Below, in pieces: positions 26,204 through 35,249 of a stretch of DNA of 64,000 bases. The notes below the pieces were generated by a model. The model searched no databases, was not told where the DNA came from, and saw nothing but the letters and a program-made list of their open reading frames with translations. Origin of the DNA: Lachnoclostridium phytofermentans ISDg. GTDB taxonomy: Bacteria > Bacillota > Clostridia > Lachnospirales > Lachnospiraceae. Every line of letters begins with the position of its first letter. The first letter of the stretch is position 1. Where the stretch lies: positions 512,001 to 576,000 of the forward strand of contig NC_010001.1 in assembly GCF_000018685.1 (NCBI RefSeq). The letters run 5' to 3'. Both the position numbers and the translations under genes were made by a program.

Positions 26204-26971
26204 ATGTTACTCGTTATAGATGTTGGTAATACCAATATAACTTTAGGAGTATTTGATGAGGATAAGATTGTAGGTACGTACCGAATTACAACAACTATCC
26301 CACGTACTTCGGATGAGTTTGGCCTTTTATTTTGTGATTTATTACATGTAAAAGGGATTGAAAGAACAAGTATTGATTCTGTAATCATAGCATCTGTTGT
26401 TCCTGCTATCATGTATTCTTTAACAAGTGCGATTATCAAATACCTTGGCATAACGCCACTGATAGTTGGAGCAGGAACCAAAACGGGAATTAAAGTACTA
26501 ACCGCAAATGCGAAAGAAGTAGGGGCGGACCGAATCGTGGATCTTGTCGCTGCCTATGAGGAATATGGTGGACCTGTATTTGTCATCGATTTTGGAACAG
26601 CAACTACGTATGATCTTGTAACCGAAGATGGAAAGTTCACTGCAGGTATCACAAGCCCAGGAATTCGTATTAGTGCGAATGCCTTATGGAATGATACAGC
26701 GAAGCTTCCGGAAATTGAAATTCTAAAACCAGACTCCATCTTAGCAAAAGACACGGTAAGCAGTATGCAGGCTGGACTTGTCTACGGTAATATCGGTGCA
26801 ACAGAATATATTATTAAAAAAGTAAAAGAAGAATCTAAGTTAGGGAGCCTAAAAGTTGTTGCAACGGGCGGTCTTGGTAAAATAATTGCAGATGCTACCG
26901 ATATGATAGATATCTACGATCCAAATTTGACCTTAAAGGGATTGCGATATATTTACCAGAAGAATAGATAG
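26204..26971 (+). CDS. coaX: Type III pantothenate kinase
   Basis: A 255-residue ASKHA-fold kinase catalysing the first step of coenzyme A synthesis. Motifs: [17 protein letters not shown] (phosphate 1), [16 protein letters not shown] near residue 107, [13 protein letters not shown] near 127, and [14 protein letters not shown] near 147. The ATG at 26204 directly follows GGAGG; the upstream in-frame start at 26177 adds a non-homologous leader and is rejected. It is followed 29 bases later by dus. Confidence 0.95.
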
Positions 26972-27000
26972 AATGTTAAACATATTAGAAAGAGGATAAA

Positions 27001-27975
27001 ATGAGTTTTACCATAGGAAATGTAAATATAAACGGTAATTTGGTACTAGGGCCAATGGCAGGTGTTACAGACCTGCCGTTTCGTCTCTTATGTAAAGAGC
27101 AAGGGGCTGACTTGATTTATACAGAAATGGTCAGCGCGAAAGGGATTTATTATAACAATAAAAATACAGAGGTACTTCTTGAAGTAGAAGAGAAGGAGCG
27201 TCCTGTTGCTTTACAATTATTTGGAGAAGATCCCTATATTATGAGTGAAATGGCAAAAAGGATTGAACATCGTAATTTTGACTTTCTCGATATTAATATG
27301 GGATGTCCAGTTCCGAAAGTAGTAAATAACGGAGAAGGATCTGCACTTATGCTAAAGCCTGAAAGAATTGGTGAGATCGTAAGTGCAATAAGTAAAGCAA
27401 TTAAAAAGCCTGTTACAGTAAAAATAAGAAAAGGTTTCACGAAAGACAATATTAATGCAGTTGAGGTTGCAAAGGTAATTGAACAAAGTGGTGGAGCTGC
27501 AATCGCGGTTCATGGAAGAACTAGAGAGCAATATTACAGCGGCGAAGCTGACTGGGATATCATAAAAGCAGTAAAAGAAGCGGTTTCCATACCTGTTATA
27601 GGCAATGGTGATGTACAAACGCCAGAGGATGTAAAAAGAATGATGTCCTATACCGGTTGTGATGCTGTCATGATTGCACGTGGTGTTCGTGGGAATCCTT
27701 GGTTTTTCTCGCAAGCAAAACATTATCTTAATACAGGCGAGATTTTAGCAAAACCTAGTGTTCCTGAAGTAATTGAAATGATATTACGTCATGGTAGATT
27801 AGCGATTGAAGTTAAGGGTGAATTTACTGCAATGCATGAGATGAGAAAGCATGTAGCTTGGTACACCATGGGATATCCAAAGTCTGCGAAGTTAAGAAAC
27901 CAAGTCAATGAGATCGAGACATATGAAGACTTGATAGTCCTTATGAAGAAGTATGAAGAAATGCTTGATCTCTAA
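27001..27975 (+). CDS. dus: tRNA-dihydrouridine synthase
   Basis: A 324-residue FMN-dependent enzyme reducing uridines in the tRNA D-loop. It shows the TIM-barrel motifs GPMAGVTDLPFR, LQLFGEDP, the catalytic-Cys segment DINMGCPVPKVV near residue 100, VHGRTREQYYSG, and IGNGDVQTPED near 197. It is DusB-like in the Firmicutes sense. GAAAGAGG lies upstream. It is the last gene of the coaX group; no clear terminator follows. Confidence 0.93.
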   Translation: MSFTIGNVNINGNLVLGPMAGVTDLPFRLLCKEQGADLIYTEMVSAKGIYYNNKNTEVLLEVEEKERPVALQLFGEDPYIMSEMAKRIEHRNFDFLDINMGCPVPKVVNNGEGSALMLKPERIGEIVSAISKAIKKPVTVKIRKGFTKDNINAVEVAKVIEQSGGAAIAVHGRTREQYYSGEADWDIIKAVKEAVSIPVIGNGDVQTPEDVKRMMSYTGCDAVMIARGVRGNPWFFSQAKHYLNTGEILAKPSVPEVIEMILRHGRLAIEVKGEFTAMHEMRKHVAWYTMGYPKSAKLRNQVNEIETYEDLIVLMKKYEEMLDL

Positions 27976-28342
27976 GATAGTCATTAATATACGCATAAAA
28001 CGTTATCGTCGTAATATCTATTAACCAACGATAGATAATGCGATACGACTTTTCGAACAAAATAATCTAGTAACGAATATATATGTAGTTGTATAGTAAT
28101 AAAATAATATTAGATTTCATTTTGTAATACTAGTACAATGACTGAAAGCATTAAAATAGTGACAAACACAAGTAGAAATGTCTGGTACACATTGTCATTA
28201 TTCACAAAACGCCATAATAAGAGCAGAAAATAGTTGCTTTTTTGCATATAATGTTATAATATACTTAACAAAAATACAAATGTACGCCCTATGAAAACAT
28301 TTGTGTGTATTATGGTGATTATAGGATTGGAGGAGGAAGTTT
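27976..28342 (+). other. Gene-free stretch before asd
   Basis: 367 bp, very AT-rich. TATAAT near 28254 is a probable -10 with a poor -35. I looked for lysine-riboswitch or T-box elements and saw none. Confidence 0.45.
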
Positions 28343-29431
28343 ATGAGCAAGTTAAGAGTTGGAATTTTAGGTGCTACCGGTATGGTTGGTCAGAGATTTA
28401 TTTCATTACTTGAGAACCATCCTTGGTTTGAGGTTACGACTTTAGCAGCAAGTCCAAGAAGTGCAGGAAAAACATATGAAGAAGCAGTGGGAAATCGCTG
28501 GAAGATGGTAACACCAATGCCTGAAGCTATGAAATCCTTAATTGTAAAGAATGTTAATGAAGTAGAGGCTGTTGCTTCCGAGGTTGACTTTGTCTTCAGT
28601 GCTGTAGATATGACAAAGGATGAGATTAAAGCAATTGAAGAAGCTTATGCGAAAACCGAAACACCTGTAGTATCCAACAACAGTGCTCATCGTTGGACTC
28701 CTGATGTACCTATGGTAATTCCAGAAGTTAACCCGGAACATTTTGAGGTTATTGCTAGTCAGAGAAAACGTCTTGGAACAAAACGTGGCTTTATTGCGGT
28801 AAAACCGAATTGTTCCATTCAAAGCTATACACCTGCCTTAAACGCATTAAAAGAATATGGCCCTAAGGTAGTTGTTGCAACCACATATCAGGCAATCTCC
28901 GGAGCGGGTAAGAATTTTGCAGATTGGCCTGAAATGGTAGATAATGTGATTCCATTCATCGGTGGGGAAGAAGAAAAGAGTGAGCAGGAGCCACTTCGTA
29001 TCTGGGGTAAAGTTTTGGATGGTGAGATTGTCAAAGCAGATGCTCCTTTAATTACAACACAATGTATTCGTGTCCCAGTAACGGATGGTCATACTGCAGC
29101 TGTGTTTGTAAGTTTTGAGAAAAAGCCTGAGAAGGAAGAAATTATTAGGGCTTGGAATGAATATAAAGGACTTCCACAGGAATTGAACCTTCCAAGTGCA
29201 CCAAAGCAATTTATCAAATATTTTGAAGAAGACAATCGCCCTCAAGCAGCACTTGATCGTGACTACGAAAATGGTATGGGAATCTGCTTGGGTCGTTTAA
29301 GAGAAGATACTGTTTATGATTATAAATTCGTTGGATTATCTCATAATACAGTTCGTGGAGCAGCAGGTGGTGCTGTATTGAATGCAGAACTATTAAAGGC
29401 TCTTGGATATATTGAGGCAAAAGAAAACTAA
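28343..29431 (+). CDS. asd: Aspartate-semialdehyde dehydrogenase
   Basis: A 362-residue enzyme reducing aspartyl phosphate to the semialdehyde in lysine, threonine and methionine synthesis. Motifs: GATGMVGQRF at residues 9-18 (NADP site), SNNSAHR near 111, the catalytic-Cys segment KPNCSIQSY near 154, and the late His in RVPVTDGHTAAV near 243. Its 362-residue length matches the archaeal/fungal-like Asd subclass also found in some Clostridia. GGAGGAGG precedes the ATG. A strong terminator follows, so it is monocistronic. Confidence 0.95.
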   Translation: MSKLRVGILGATGMVGQRFISLLENHPWFEVTTLAASPRSAGKTYEEAVGNRWKMVTPMPEAMKSLIVKNVNEVEAVASEVDFVFSAVDMTKDEIKAIEEAYAKTETPVVSNNSAHRWTPDVPMVIPEVNPEHFEVIASQRKRLGTKRGFIAVKPNCSIQSYTPALNALKEYGPKVVVATTYQAISGAGKNFADWPEMVDNVIPFIGGEEEKSEQEPLRIWGKVLDGEIVKADAPLITTQCIRVPVTDGHTAAVFVSFEKKPEKEEIIRAWNEYKGLPQELNLPSAPKQFIKYFEEDNRPQAALDRDYENGMGICLGRLREDTVYDYKFVGLSHNTVRGAAGGAVLNAELLKALGYIEAKEN

Positions 29432-29461
29432 GATTTAAAATGCAAAGTTGGTTATAAATGA

Positions 29462-29537
29462 ATAAGGGTGTACAGCCAAAGATGTTAAGAAGTAAGTAAC
29501 TATTCTTAAATATTGGTTGTACACCCTTATGATTTTT
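29462..29537 (+). terminator. Terminator after asd
   Basis: Long arms starting ATAAGGGTGTACA and ending TGTACACCCTTAT, with further partial pairing inside; ATTTTT follows. Confidence 0.85.
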
Positions 29538-29637
29538 ATACCAATTCATATCTTTTAAATCTTAAAAAGTATCATCGAAGCAAAAGTCAAACTAATGATT
29601 GACTTTTTTTATATTAGGTAACTAATATAACGTTTGT

Positions 29638-30369
29638 TTATTTATCAAGTCCATATAGATGACGGATTGTGGCCACAGCATTTTCTGAATGTTTTGAGGT
29701 TACAATAATTCCAATCACAGGTGGGTCTTGCATATATCCTTTATACGCCTTAAACATCGGAAGATCTTCTGCGTAGATTCCGTAGACACCTACCGGACCT
29801 TGTGCTTCGGATGGCAATTCTTCATCATTTAAACGAGTACGGCAGCCGAATAATCGATCGGATAATGCACTGTAAACATCGGTTGGCAATGCATCAGTTA
29901 ATGGTGTTAGTGAATTTGAAAAAGCATATTTTTCAAACTGTGACTCTGGAGCTATAAAGAGGTCAAGTTCGCCTGAAAAAGAATAGACTGATAACTTTTC
30001 TGCGGAGGCATAATCGTTATTATTTAAGTCATAAGTTGTATCTATTAAGATTTTCTGAGTTTCCGGATTAACATCAAGTAACTCATTTAGTTCATTCTCC
30101 AATAGTGTTAGTGTTTCTTCATCTAGTGGATAATTAACCATTGCGACGCTAAGCACAGTGTCAGGCTTTGGTGATAGTACCTCGTATAAGAGATAGCTAA
30201 CAAATCCGATGATGATTAAGGTAGCAAGTAACTTTTTAAAGTAATATTGCTTAAAATAATCCCACTTTTCAGCAGTATTCATTTCACCTATTTTTTGACG
30301 CTCTGTCATTTTTTCGCGTTTCTTATAGATTTCAGCATTATCGTCTAAACGCGTTTCCTTAGTAGCCAT
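29638..30369 (-). CDS. Bitopic membrane protein of unknown function
   Basis: A 243-residue protein: charged N-terminal segment (about 1-40), one membrane helix (about 47-66, LATLIIIGFVSYLLYEVL), then an extracytoplasmic domain of about 170 residues. In the domain, NYPLDEETLTLLENELNE and ELDLFIAPESQFEKYA suggest an alpha/beta fold of the periplasmic-binding kind, but this is weak. No lipobox. It lies 171 bp downstream of another bitopic protein on the same strand. I do not recognise the family. Confidence 0.75.
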   Translation of the reverse strand: MATKETRLDDNAEIYKKREKMTERQKIGEMNTAEKWDYFKQYYFKKLLATLIIIGFVSYLLYEVLSPKPDTVLSVAMVNYPLDEETLTLLENELNELLDVNPETQKILIDTTYDLNNNDYASAEKLSVYSFSGELDLFIAPESQFEKYAFSNSLTPLTDALPTDVYSALSDRLFGCRTRLNDEELPSEAQGPVGVYGIYAEDLPMFKAYKGYMQDPPVIGIIVTSKHSENAVATIRHLYGLDK

Positions 30370-30494
30370 AAAATACCTTCTTTCTATCTAAACTTGTACG
30401 AGAATTTCTAGAATTAGTTTAGCATACAAGGAGGTGAAAAGAAAGAAACAATTTATAAAATAAATTATAAATTACTATGAATAAAATAATGAAA

Positions 30495-30522
30495 AAATAG
30501 CACATATTTCTATGTGCTATTT
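30495..30522 (-). terminator. Terminator of the 30541-32196 gene
   Basis: Perfect 12-bp arms AAATAGCACATA around a 4-base loop. On the minus strand it is followed by a T run (TTTTTTC). Confidence 0.8.
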
Positions 30523-30540
30523 CTTCATTATATATTAGTT

Positions 30541-32196
30541 TTACATACCATACATCATAGACGTTAAGTCAACTCCGATGGCATCACCAACTGTGCCAAC
30601 CAATTCAAGAAGTCCCATAAATGCGTTAGACATATAATCGTTCATTTCAGTTTCTGTATCATAAACATTTGCACCAGCAGCTGGGATAACAATCTCAGCG
30701 CCTTCTGTTACCTGATAAGATGCAGTCAAAGAGAATAGGGACATACTAGCAGCTGAAACATTAAAGGTAACATCTTGTTTTTTGCCAGTTACGCCAAATG
30801 TTAGTTCAATCGATGTTCCACTAAGTTGTGGTGATGTAAGATAGAAAGAACCAGTGAAATGACCATTCTTTTCATCTACAACCTTTACATTCTCAAAATC
30901 AATTGTAAGAGATACATCGCTGTTAGCTATTGAAGAGGTGGAGTCTAATTCGTTAACAAAGAGTTTAACAAATCCTTGATAACCGTTTGATGATTTTGTA
31001 TAGTTTGAGGTAAGGGACATAAGATTCTGATCATTAACTGCTACATTAAGTTCGATACCATTTTTACTTCCTTTTGCAGTTAAAAAAGAAAGTACCATAT
31101 TAGATCCATCTGCTGACATGGAAATCCCACAGCCGTGTAACTCATTTTTCTTATCTACAAATATAGAAAACTCTGCAACGGTATTATTAGATGCTTCCGC
31201 AGTCTCTAGTATAGAAATAAATTCGTCAAAAGTATTTACTGAATCTGAATTAAGGAGAGCAGAATCAAGAAGATTTTTATAGCTTTCTACGTCATAAACT
31301 CTCTTCATTAATTTAACTAGAATATTTTTAGCATCCTGTTCAGAAATTTTTGCAGTTAATTTATCATAAGTAGCAGATACATCAGAAGCAACAATTTTTA
31401 CATCTTTTACTACGGATACATCATTAATATCCTTTGTTAGAATTTTTGCGCTATCTGTTAATAAGCTTGTTACCTCCTTAGCATCAGGAGTCTTATAGCT
31501 TTCAATATTAAATTGTGGAAGAGATGTATCACTCTCAAGAGCTGATAAGTTAAGTGGAGTAGATAAATAGTCAGAAGATAATTCTGGAATACGGAATAAT
31601 AAAGTATCAGCTGCCTTCTCAAAATAACTCTCTACATTGAAAAGTTTAGTATTATTTGCAGAAAGAGTTGCATCTACATTATGCTTATCTTCTTTATTCT
31701 TAATAACAAAGTTTCCGCCAATATTATCAAGTTTTAAGTCAGCAAAAAGGTCAGGATCCGTTTGCTTTATCATAGAAGTTAACATATTATTTACAGTAAC
31801 ATTAAAATCTACAGAAATGGTACTGTTCTTAAGATCGGTAGAAACTTTATTAGATAAAGTCTTTTCATAGGATTTAGCTTCGTCTAATAAATAGTTTTCA
31901 ATTGCAGATTCGAAACGTTCTTTTGGTGAAGAACTACTTCTTGAAACAGCCTCAATAATGCGTGGAACTGCAAATATTGCAATCACGATACATGCAGCAA
32001 TACCTGCGACTAAAGCTATGATACCAGCTGTTCTATTGTTCTTCTTAGGTTTGTTTGGTGTGTTGCCGCCTAAAAAGTTGGTTGTAGGTTCTTCTACAAT
32101 ATTAGTTTCTTCTGTATTTACGGTCTCAAACTCAGGTCTTTCTATGGAATTACCTGGTGTCTCATTTGTAACCTTACTTTCGTCTAAATCTGACAT
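30541..32196 (-). CDS. Large bitopic membrane protein of unknown function
   Basis: A 551-residue protein: acidic cytosolic N-terminus (about 1-55), one membrane helix (about 57-80, IIALVAGIAACIVIAIFAVP), and an extracytoplasmic region of about 470 residues rich in Ser, Asp, Asn and Val with amphipathic beta strands. The pattern SAIENYLLDEAKSYEKTLSNKVS resembles lipoprotein-like domains of Clostridia, but I cannot assign a family. No Cys in a lipobox. It is downstream of the uracil permease with a terminator between. Function is unknown. Confidence 0.75.
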   Translation of the reverse strand: MSDLDESKVTNETPGNSIERPEFETVNTEETNIVEEPTTNFLGGNTPNKPKKNNRTAGIIALVAGIAACIVIAIFAVPRIIEAVSRSSSSPKERFESAIENYLLDEAKSYEKTLSNKVSTDLKNSTISVDFNVTVNNMLTSMIKQTDPDLFADLKLDNIGGNFVIKNKEDKHNVDATLSANNTKLFNVESYFEKAADTLLFRIPELSSDYLSTPLNLSALESDTSLPQFNIESYKTPDAKEVTSLLTDSAKILTKDINDVSVVKDVKIVASDVSATYDKLTAKISEQDAKNILVKLMKRVYDVESYKNLLDSALLNSDSVNTFDEFISILETAEASNNTVAEFSIFVDKKNELHGCGISMSADGSNMVLSFLTAKGSKNGIELNVAVNDQNLMSLTSNYTKSSNGYQGFVKLFVNELDSTSSIANSDVSLTIDFENVKVVDEKNGHFTGSFYLTSPQLSGTSIELTFGVTGKKQDVTFNVSAASMSLFSLTASYQVTEGAEIVIPAAGANVYDTETEMNDYMSNAFMGLLELVGTVGDAIGVDLTSMMYGM

Positions 32197-32530
32197 AATT
32201 TCTCTCCTTTTACCATATAATGCGCTAAAAAATAGCAGACAAGCCTCCCTATCGATTTCTTGCCTACTGGTGTAGATCGCTTATTCCCGAAATGGGAATA
32301 TTTGAAAGACTAATGAAATTATAGAGGATACCAATAAAAATGTCAATCAAACTGGATTAAAACTTCATTAAAGAATTTATATTTTTTATGTTATTTATAT
32401 GTAAGTATATTGGTATAGCAATATCAATTTAAACAAAACAGAGGAAAAACTGAAATCTATAATAATGAAGTATTATTATATTAATCTGGTAGGATTGTAG
32501 TTTGTCCTCTGTCCTTTGTTTAATTATTTC
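32197..32530 (-). other. Gene-free stretch between uracil permease and the bitopic protein
   Basis: 334 bp. On the minus strand it holds the permease terminator (32431-32521) and then the leader of the bitopic protein, with a small inverted repeat ATTCCCGAAATGGGAAT at 32283-32299 and a ribosome site GGAGAG before the ATG. Confidence 0.5.
32431..32521 (-). terminator. Long imperfect terminator hairpin after uracil permease
   Basis: The outer arms share AAACAAA, CAGAGGA and AACT with their complements AGTTT, TCCTCTG and TTTGTTT; an inner AT hairpin TAATAAT/ATTATTA sits in the loop. Confidence 0.6.
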
Positions 32531-33874
32531 TTATAATTTGAATGTTAATTCATCATGCTTTTCTTCTGTACTAAAGACATAATCATTTCCTGGTAGAATG
32601 GCATTTAATACAATACCAGCAATTGCAGCGACTGCTAAACCAGAAAGTGTAATCTCATAAGAACCAACCATAAAGGTTAAACCATTGATTCCGGTAAAAC
32701 CAAGTGCACAACCAAGAATTATAGCTGCAATGATAAGGTTACGACTCTGTGTAAAGTCTACGCGGTTCTCAACGACGTTACGAATACCAACAGATGAAAT
32801 CATTCCGTATAATATTAAGGAAACGCCTCCGATGATAGCTACTGGAAGTGTGTTTATAATAGCAGAAAACTTAGGGAAAAAGGATAAGAAAACCGCAAAA
32901 CAAGCAGCAATCTGCATAACCTTTGGATCGTAAACTTTAGTAAGAGCAAGTACACCAGTATTTTCACCGTAGGTTGTATTTGCTGGTCCACCAAAGATTG
33001 CAGACATACTAGTTGCAAGACCGTCACCGAGTAAAGTACGGTGAAGACCAGGGTTTGTCATATAATTCTTACCTGTAGTAGCACTAATAGCAGAGATATC
33101 TCCAATATGTTCCATCATGGTAGCTAATGAAATTGGTACGATAGAGATGATGGAGCTTACACTGAATTTAGCAAAGCCACTTAAAGGAACAGGGTTACCA
33201 ATCCAATTAGCAGAGGTTACTGCGGTAAAATCAACAGCACCAGTGATAAGTGCTACGATGTAGGAAACAATGATACCTAGCATAATTGGTACAATTTTAA
33301 CCATACCTTTACCATAAATATTACAAATGATGATAACAGCTAATGCAACGAATGCTAAAAGCCAGTTTTGTTGACAGTTAGCAATTGCAGTTGGAGCAAG
33401 AATTAACCCGATAGAGATAATAATTGGACCAGTAACAACAGGTGGGAAGAAACGCATGATTTTATTCACGCCAAATACTTTAATTAATGCAGCTAAAACG
33501 ACATATACGAGGCCGGCAATCACAACACCACCACAAGCGTAAGGTAAGAGCTCTGTATTTGGTGTTCTTATTATCTGACCATTTACCTCTGTTTCGATAA
33601 ATGGAGCAACTGCTAAATAGCCTCCGATGAATGCGAAGGAGGAGCCTAAGAATGCTGGAACCTTTCCTTTGGTTAAAATGTGAAATAATAAAGTTCCTAA
33701 ACCAGCCATTAAAAGAGTTGTAGATACATTAAGACCAGTTAATAATGGTACAAGCACAGTAGCACCAAACATAGCAAAAGCATGCTGTAACCCAAGAAGT
33801 ATCATTTTAGGTAAGCCAAGTGCTCTGGCATCGTAGATTCCAACAGTGCCTATGGTGTTTTGTTCTTTTGTCAT
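32531..33874 (-). CDS. Uracil/xanthine permease (NCS2 family)
   Basis: A 447-residue transporter with about 14 membrane helices. The segment LGLQHAFAMFGATVLVP near the N-terminus, FLGSSFAFIGGYLAVAPF (the QH/SSF substrate region), and GPANTTYGENTGVLALTKV near residue 300 are NCS2 signatures. The latter, with GE in place of the AE of xanthine permeases, points to uracil (UraA/PyrP). It imports the base with a cation. Start at 33874 because GGAGG lies 8-9 bases upstream; the ATG at 33889 overlaps that ribosome site. Its leader is about 230 bases long. Confidence 0.9.
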   Translation of the reverse strand: MTKEQNTIGTVGIYDARALGLPKMILLGLQHAFAMFGATVLVPLLTGLNVSTTLLMAGLGTLLFHILTKGKVPAFLGSSFAFIGGYLAVAPFIETEVNGQIIRTPNTELLPYACGGVVIAGLVYVVLAALIKVFGVNKIMRFFPPVVTGPIIISIGLILAPTAIANCQQNWLLAFVALAVIIICNIYGKGMVKIVPIMLGIIVSYIVALITGAVDFTAVTSANWIGNPVPLSGFAKFSVSSIISIVPISLATMMEHIGDISAISATTGKNYMTNPGLHRTLLGDGLATSMSAIFGGPANTTYGENTGVLALTKVYDPKVMQIAACFAVFLSFFPKFSAIINTLPVAIIGGVSLILYGMISSVGIRNVVENRVDFTQSRNLIIAAIILGCALGFTGINGLTFMVGSYEITLSGLAVAAIAGIVLNAILPGNDYVFSTEEKHDELTFKL

Positions 33875-34112
33875 TATTTTTTCCTCCATACATAATAAGA
33901 TTTTGATTACTAAAAAAACTTTCTAACAAGGGTGCTTAGGACATAAAAATAAGCCTATCATTTAAAAGAAAATGAAAGACTTTAATAACGCCGACAAATC
34001 GACTTCCCTGATATAAAATTAGGTATTCTATTTTTACAATACGACAAGCTTTTCATAAATAACTCCTATCATTTATCAGTAGAAAATGTTTCCGGTATAT
34101 GCACCGTAGACT
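33875..34112 (-). promoter_or_regulatory. Long 5' leader of the uracil permease
   Basis: About 232 bases between the predicted start near 34106 and the ATG. It shows a hairpin CGGT/ACCG near 34086-34105, a possible 24-codon leader ORF (33982-34056) with its own ribosome site, and a late hairpin GCTTA/TAAGC near 33929-33954. I did not find a PyrR-binding consensus. Confidence 0.45.
33982..34056 (-). CDS. Possible 24-residue leader peptide ORF upstream of uracil permease
   Basis: ATG at 34056 preceded by ATAGGAG at 7-8 bases; 24 codons, then TAA. The peptide begins MKSLSYCKNR and ends KSICRRY. There is no clear codon bias toward one amino acid. It could be a leader peptide coupling translation to permease expression, or chance. 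Conservation in relatives would decide. Confidence 0.3.
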   Translation of the reverse strand: MKSLSYCKNRIPNFISGKSICRRY

Positions 34113-34141
34113 ATAGTATCTTATCTTATTTTTTTTGTCAA
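34113..34141 (-). promoter_or_regulatory. Promoter of the uracil permease
   Basis: On the minus strand, consensus TTGACA (34136-34141), 17-base spacer, TACTAT (34113-34118). Confidence 0.75.
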
Positions 34142-34464
34142 CCAGAAAAAAAGAAATTTGCAAAAGAAGATTAATTATGGAAAATTTATGATATTTAGAA
34201 ATAATACGTGGTATGCATTGCATATATTCTGAAAACATAGAGTTTTGAATGCTGAATATAAGGATAAGTGGGTGGAGGAATAATAAGAACAGTGGGTACT
34301 CTCTGGATTATGCACTGTGATACTCTTTAAAAATAATTAGATGAAAAATATCTAGTAGTAGAAACATATTTAATAGAGAAGAAACATAAAGAACAGTAAT
34401 TTAAAAACAGTAATATAAAAAATAGGCATATCAAACAGGAATATAATACTGGAAAGTATAAATA

Positions 34465-34798
34465 GAACATATAGAGCGGGAACGTATATAGCTGGAACAT
34501 ATAAAGCTAGAAAATATAGAGCTGGAACAAATAAAGCGGGAACATATAAAGCGGGAACATATAAAGCGGAAATATATATAGCTGGAATAAATAAAACTGG
34601 AACAAATAAAACAGGAATATATAACAGGTATATATAAAACTGGAAAACATAAACGAGAAGATATTGAGCGGGAAAATATTAAATGGGACATCAGGAAGAT
34701 ATAGAACAAAGCACTTAGAAGAAAAAATAGAACAAGAAAAAATAGAACAAGAAGATATAGAACAAGAAGATATAGAACAAGAAGATATAGAACAAGAG
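34465..34798 (+). repeat. 15-bp degenerate tandem repeat tract (two unit families)
   Basis: From 34465 to about 34685 roughly 15 units of the form GAACATATAAAGCGG, with substitutions and small deletions. From 34727 four full units and a partial of ATAGAACAAGAAGAT, in which three are identical. In frame they would spell E-H-I-K-R or I-E-Q-E-D, but stops and frame changes break any continuous ORF. Confidence 0.85.
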
Positions 34799-35013
34799 AT
34801 AACAAGTAATTACAATTGGAACAGGAATATAAAATAGAAAACATATAGAATCATGATAATAAAAAAACGTATTAGTAATATATAATAGTACTAAAGATTA
34901 CAAAATAACTATATTTATATTTCTTTTAAGTTCCAACTTTTGCATAAAAATAGGAAAAATATTAAATAAAACAAAAGCATAACCATTGAAAGAATGAAAT
35001 ATTTCTTAAAATA

Positions 35014-35070
35014 ACGAAATGGTTTCGTAGCGGAAAGCAAAGGAATACACCGTATGGACGAAAATTTCGT
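35014..35070 (+). promoter_or_regulatory. Paired palindromic operator candidates for the GH94 gene
   Basis: ACGAAA-tgg-TTTCGT at 35014-35028 and ACGAAA-a-TTTCGT at 35058-35070, centres 43 bp (about four helical turns) apart, with a lone TTTCGT half-site at 35186. The arrangement suits a dimeric or tetrameric sugar-responsive repressor looping upstream of the promoter. The regulator is not in this window. Confidence 0.5.
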
Positions 35071-35126
35071 TAAAAATTAGTGTAGTTTTCACAAGGAAAC
35101 CCTATGGTTTTTGTTGATTAATTCGA

Positions 35127-35155
35127 TTTACTCTTATGTAATCTTGTTATATAAT
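35127..35155 (+). promoter_or_regulatory. Promoter of the GH94 gene
   Basis: TTTACT (35127-35132), 17-base spacer, TATAAT (35150-35155). Confidence 0.6.
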
Positions 35156-35249
35156 GTGATATGGACAGTTGTACTTACTAAAATGTTTCGTAATGACCTT
35201 TCCTTACTCGAAAAAACATTTTTACCAAGAATAATAAAGGAGAATTCGC

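Larger units (their letters stand above)
34142..35249. other. Large gene-free stretch upstream of cellobiose phosphorylase
   Basis: 1.1 kb, A-rich on the + strand, without a credible gene. It comprises plain AT-rich sequence to about 34460, a 15-bp repeat tract (34465-34798), then the control region of the GH94 gene (35014-35191). The minus-strand 137-codon reading across the repeats is a by-product of them. Confidence 0.65.

Noticed and set aside
27976..28342. Lysine riboswitch or T-box before asd
   Set aside because: No specifier-loop, T-box sequence or lysine-aptamer core could be found; the region is plain AT-rich DNA.
34054..34140. Purine riboswitch-like CCGTAGACTATA on the + strand
   Set aside because: Only a short match, on the strand opposite to the permease, without the P2/P3 kissing-loop sequences.
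34465..34798. CRISPR array
   Set aside because: Units are contiguous 15-bp repeats with no unique spacers and no cas genes nearby.
34431..34844. 137-codon minus-strand reading rich in S, I, C, F and Y
   Set aside because: It is the reverse complement of the A-rich 15-bp repeats, has no ribosome site and no family features; an artefact of repeats.
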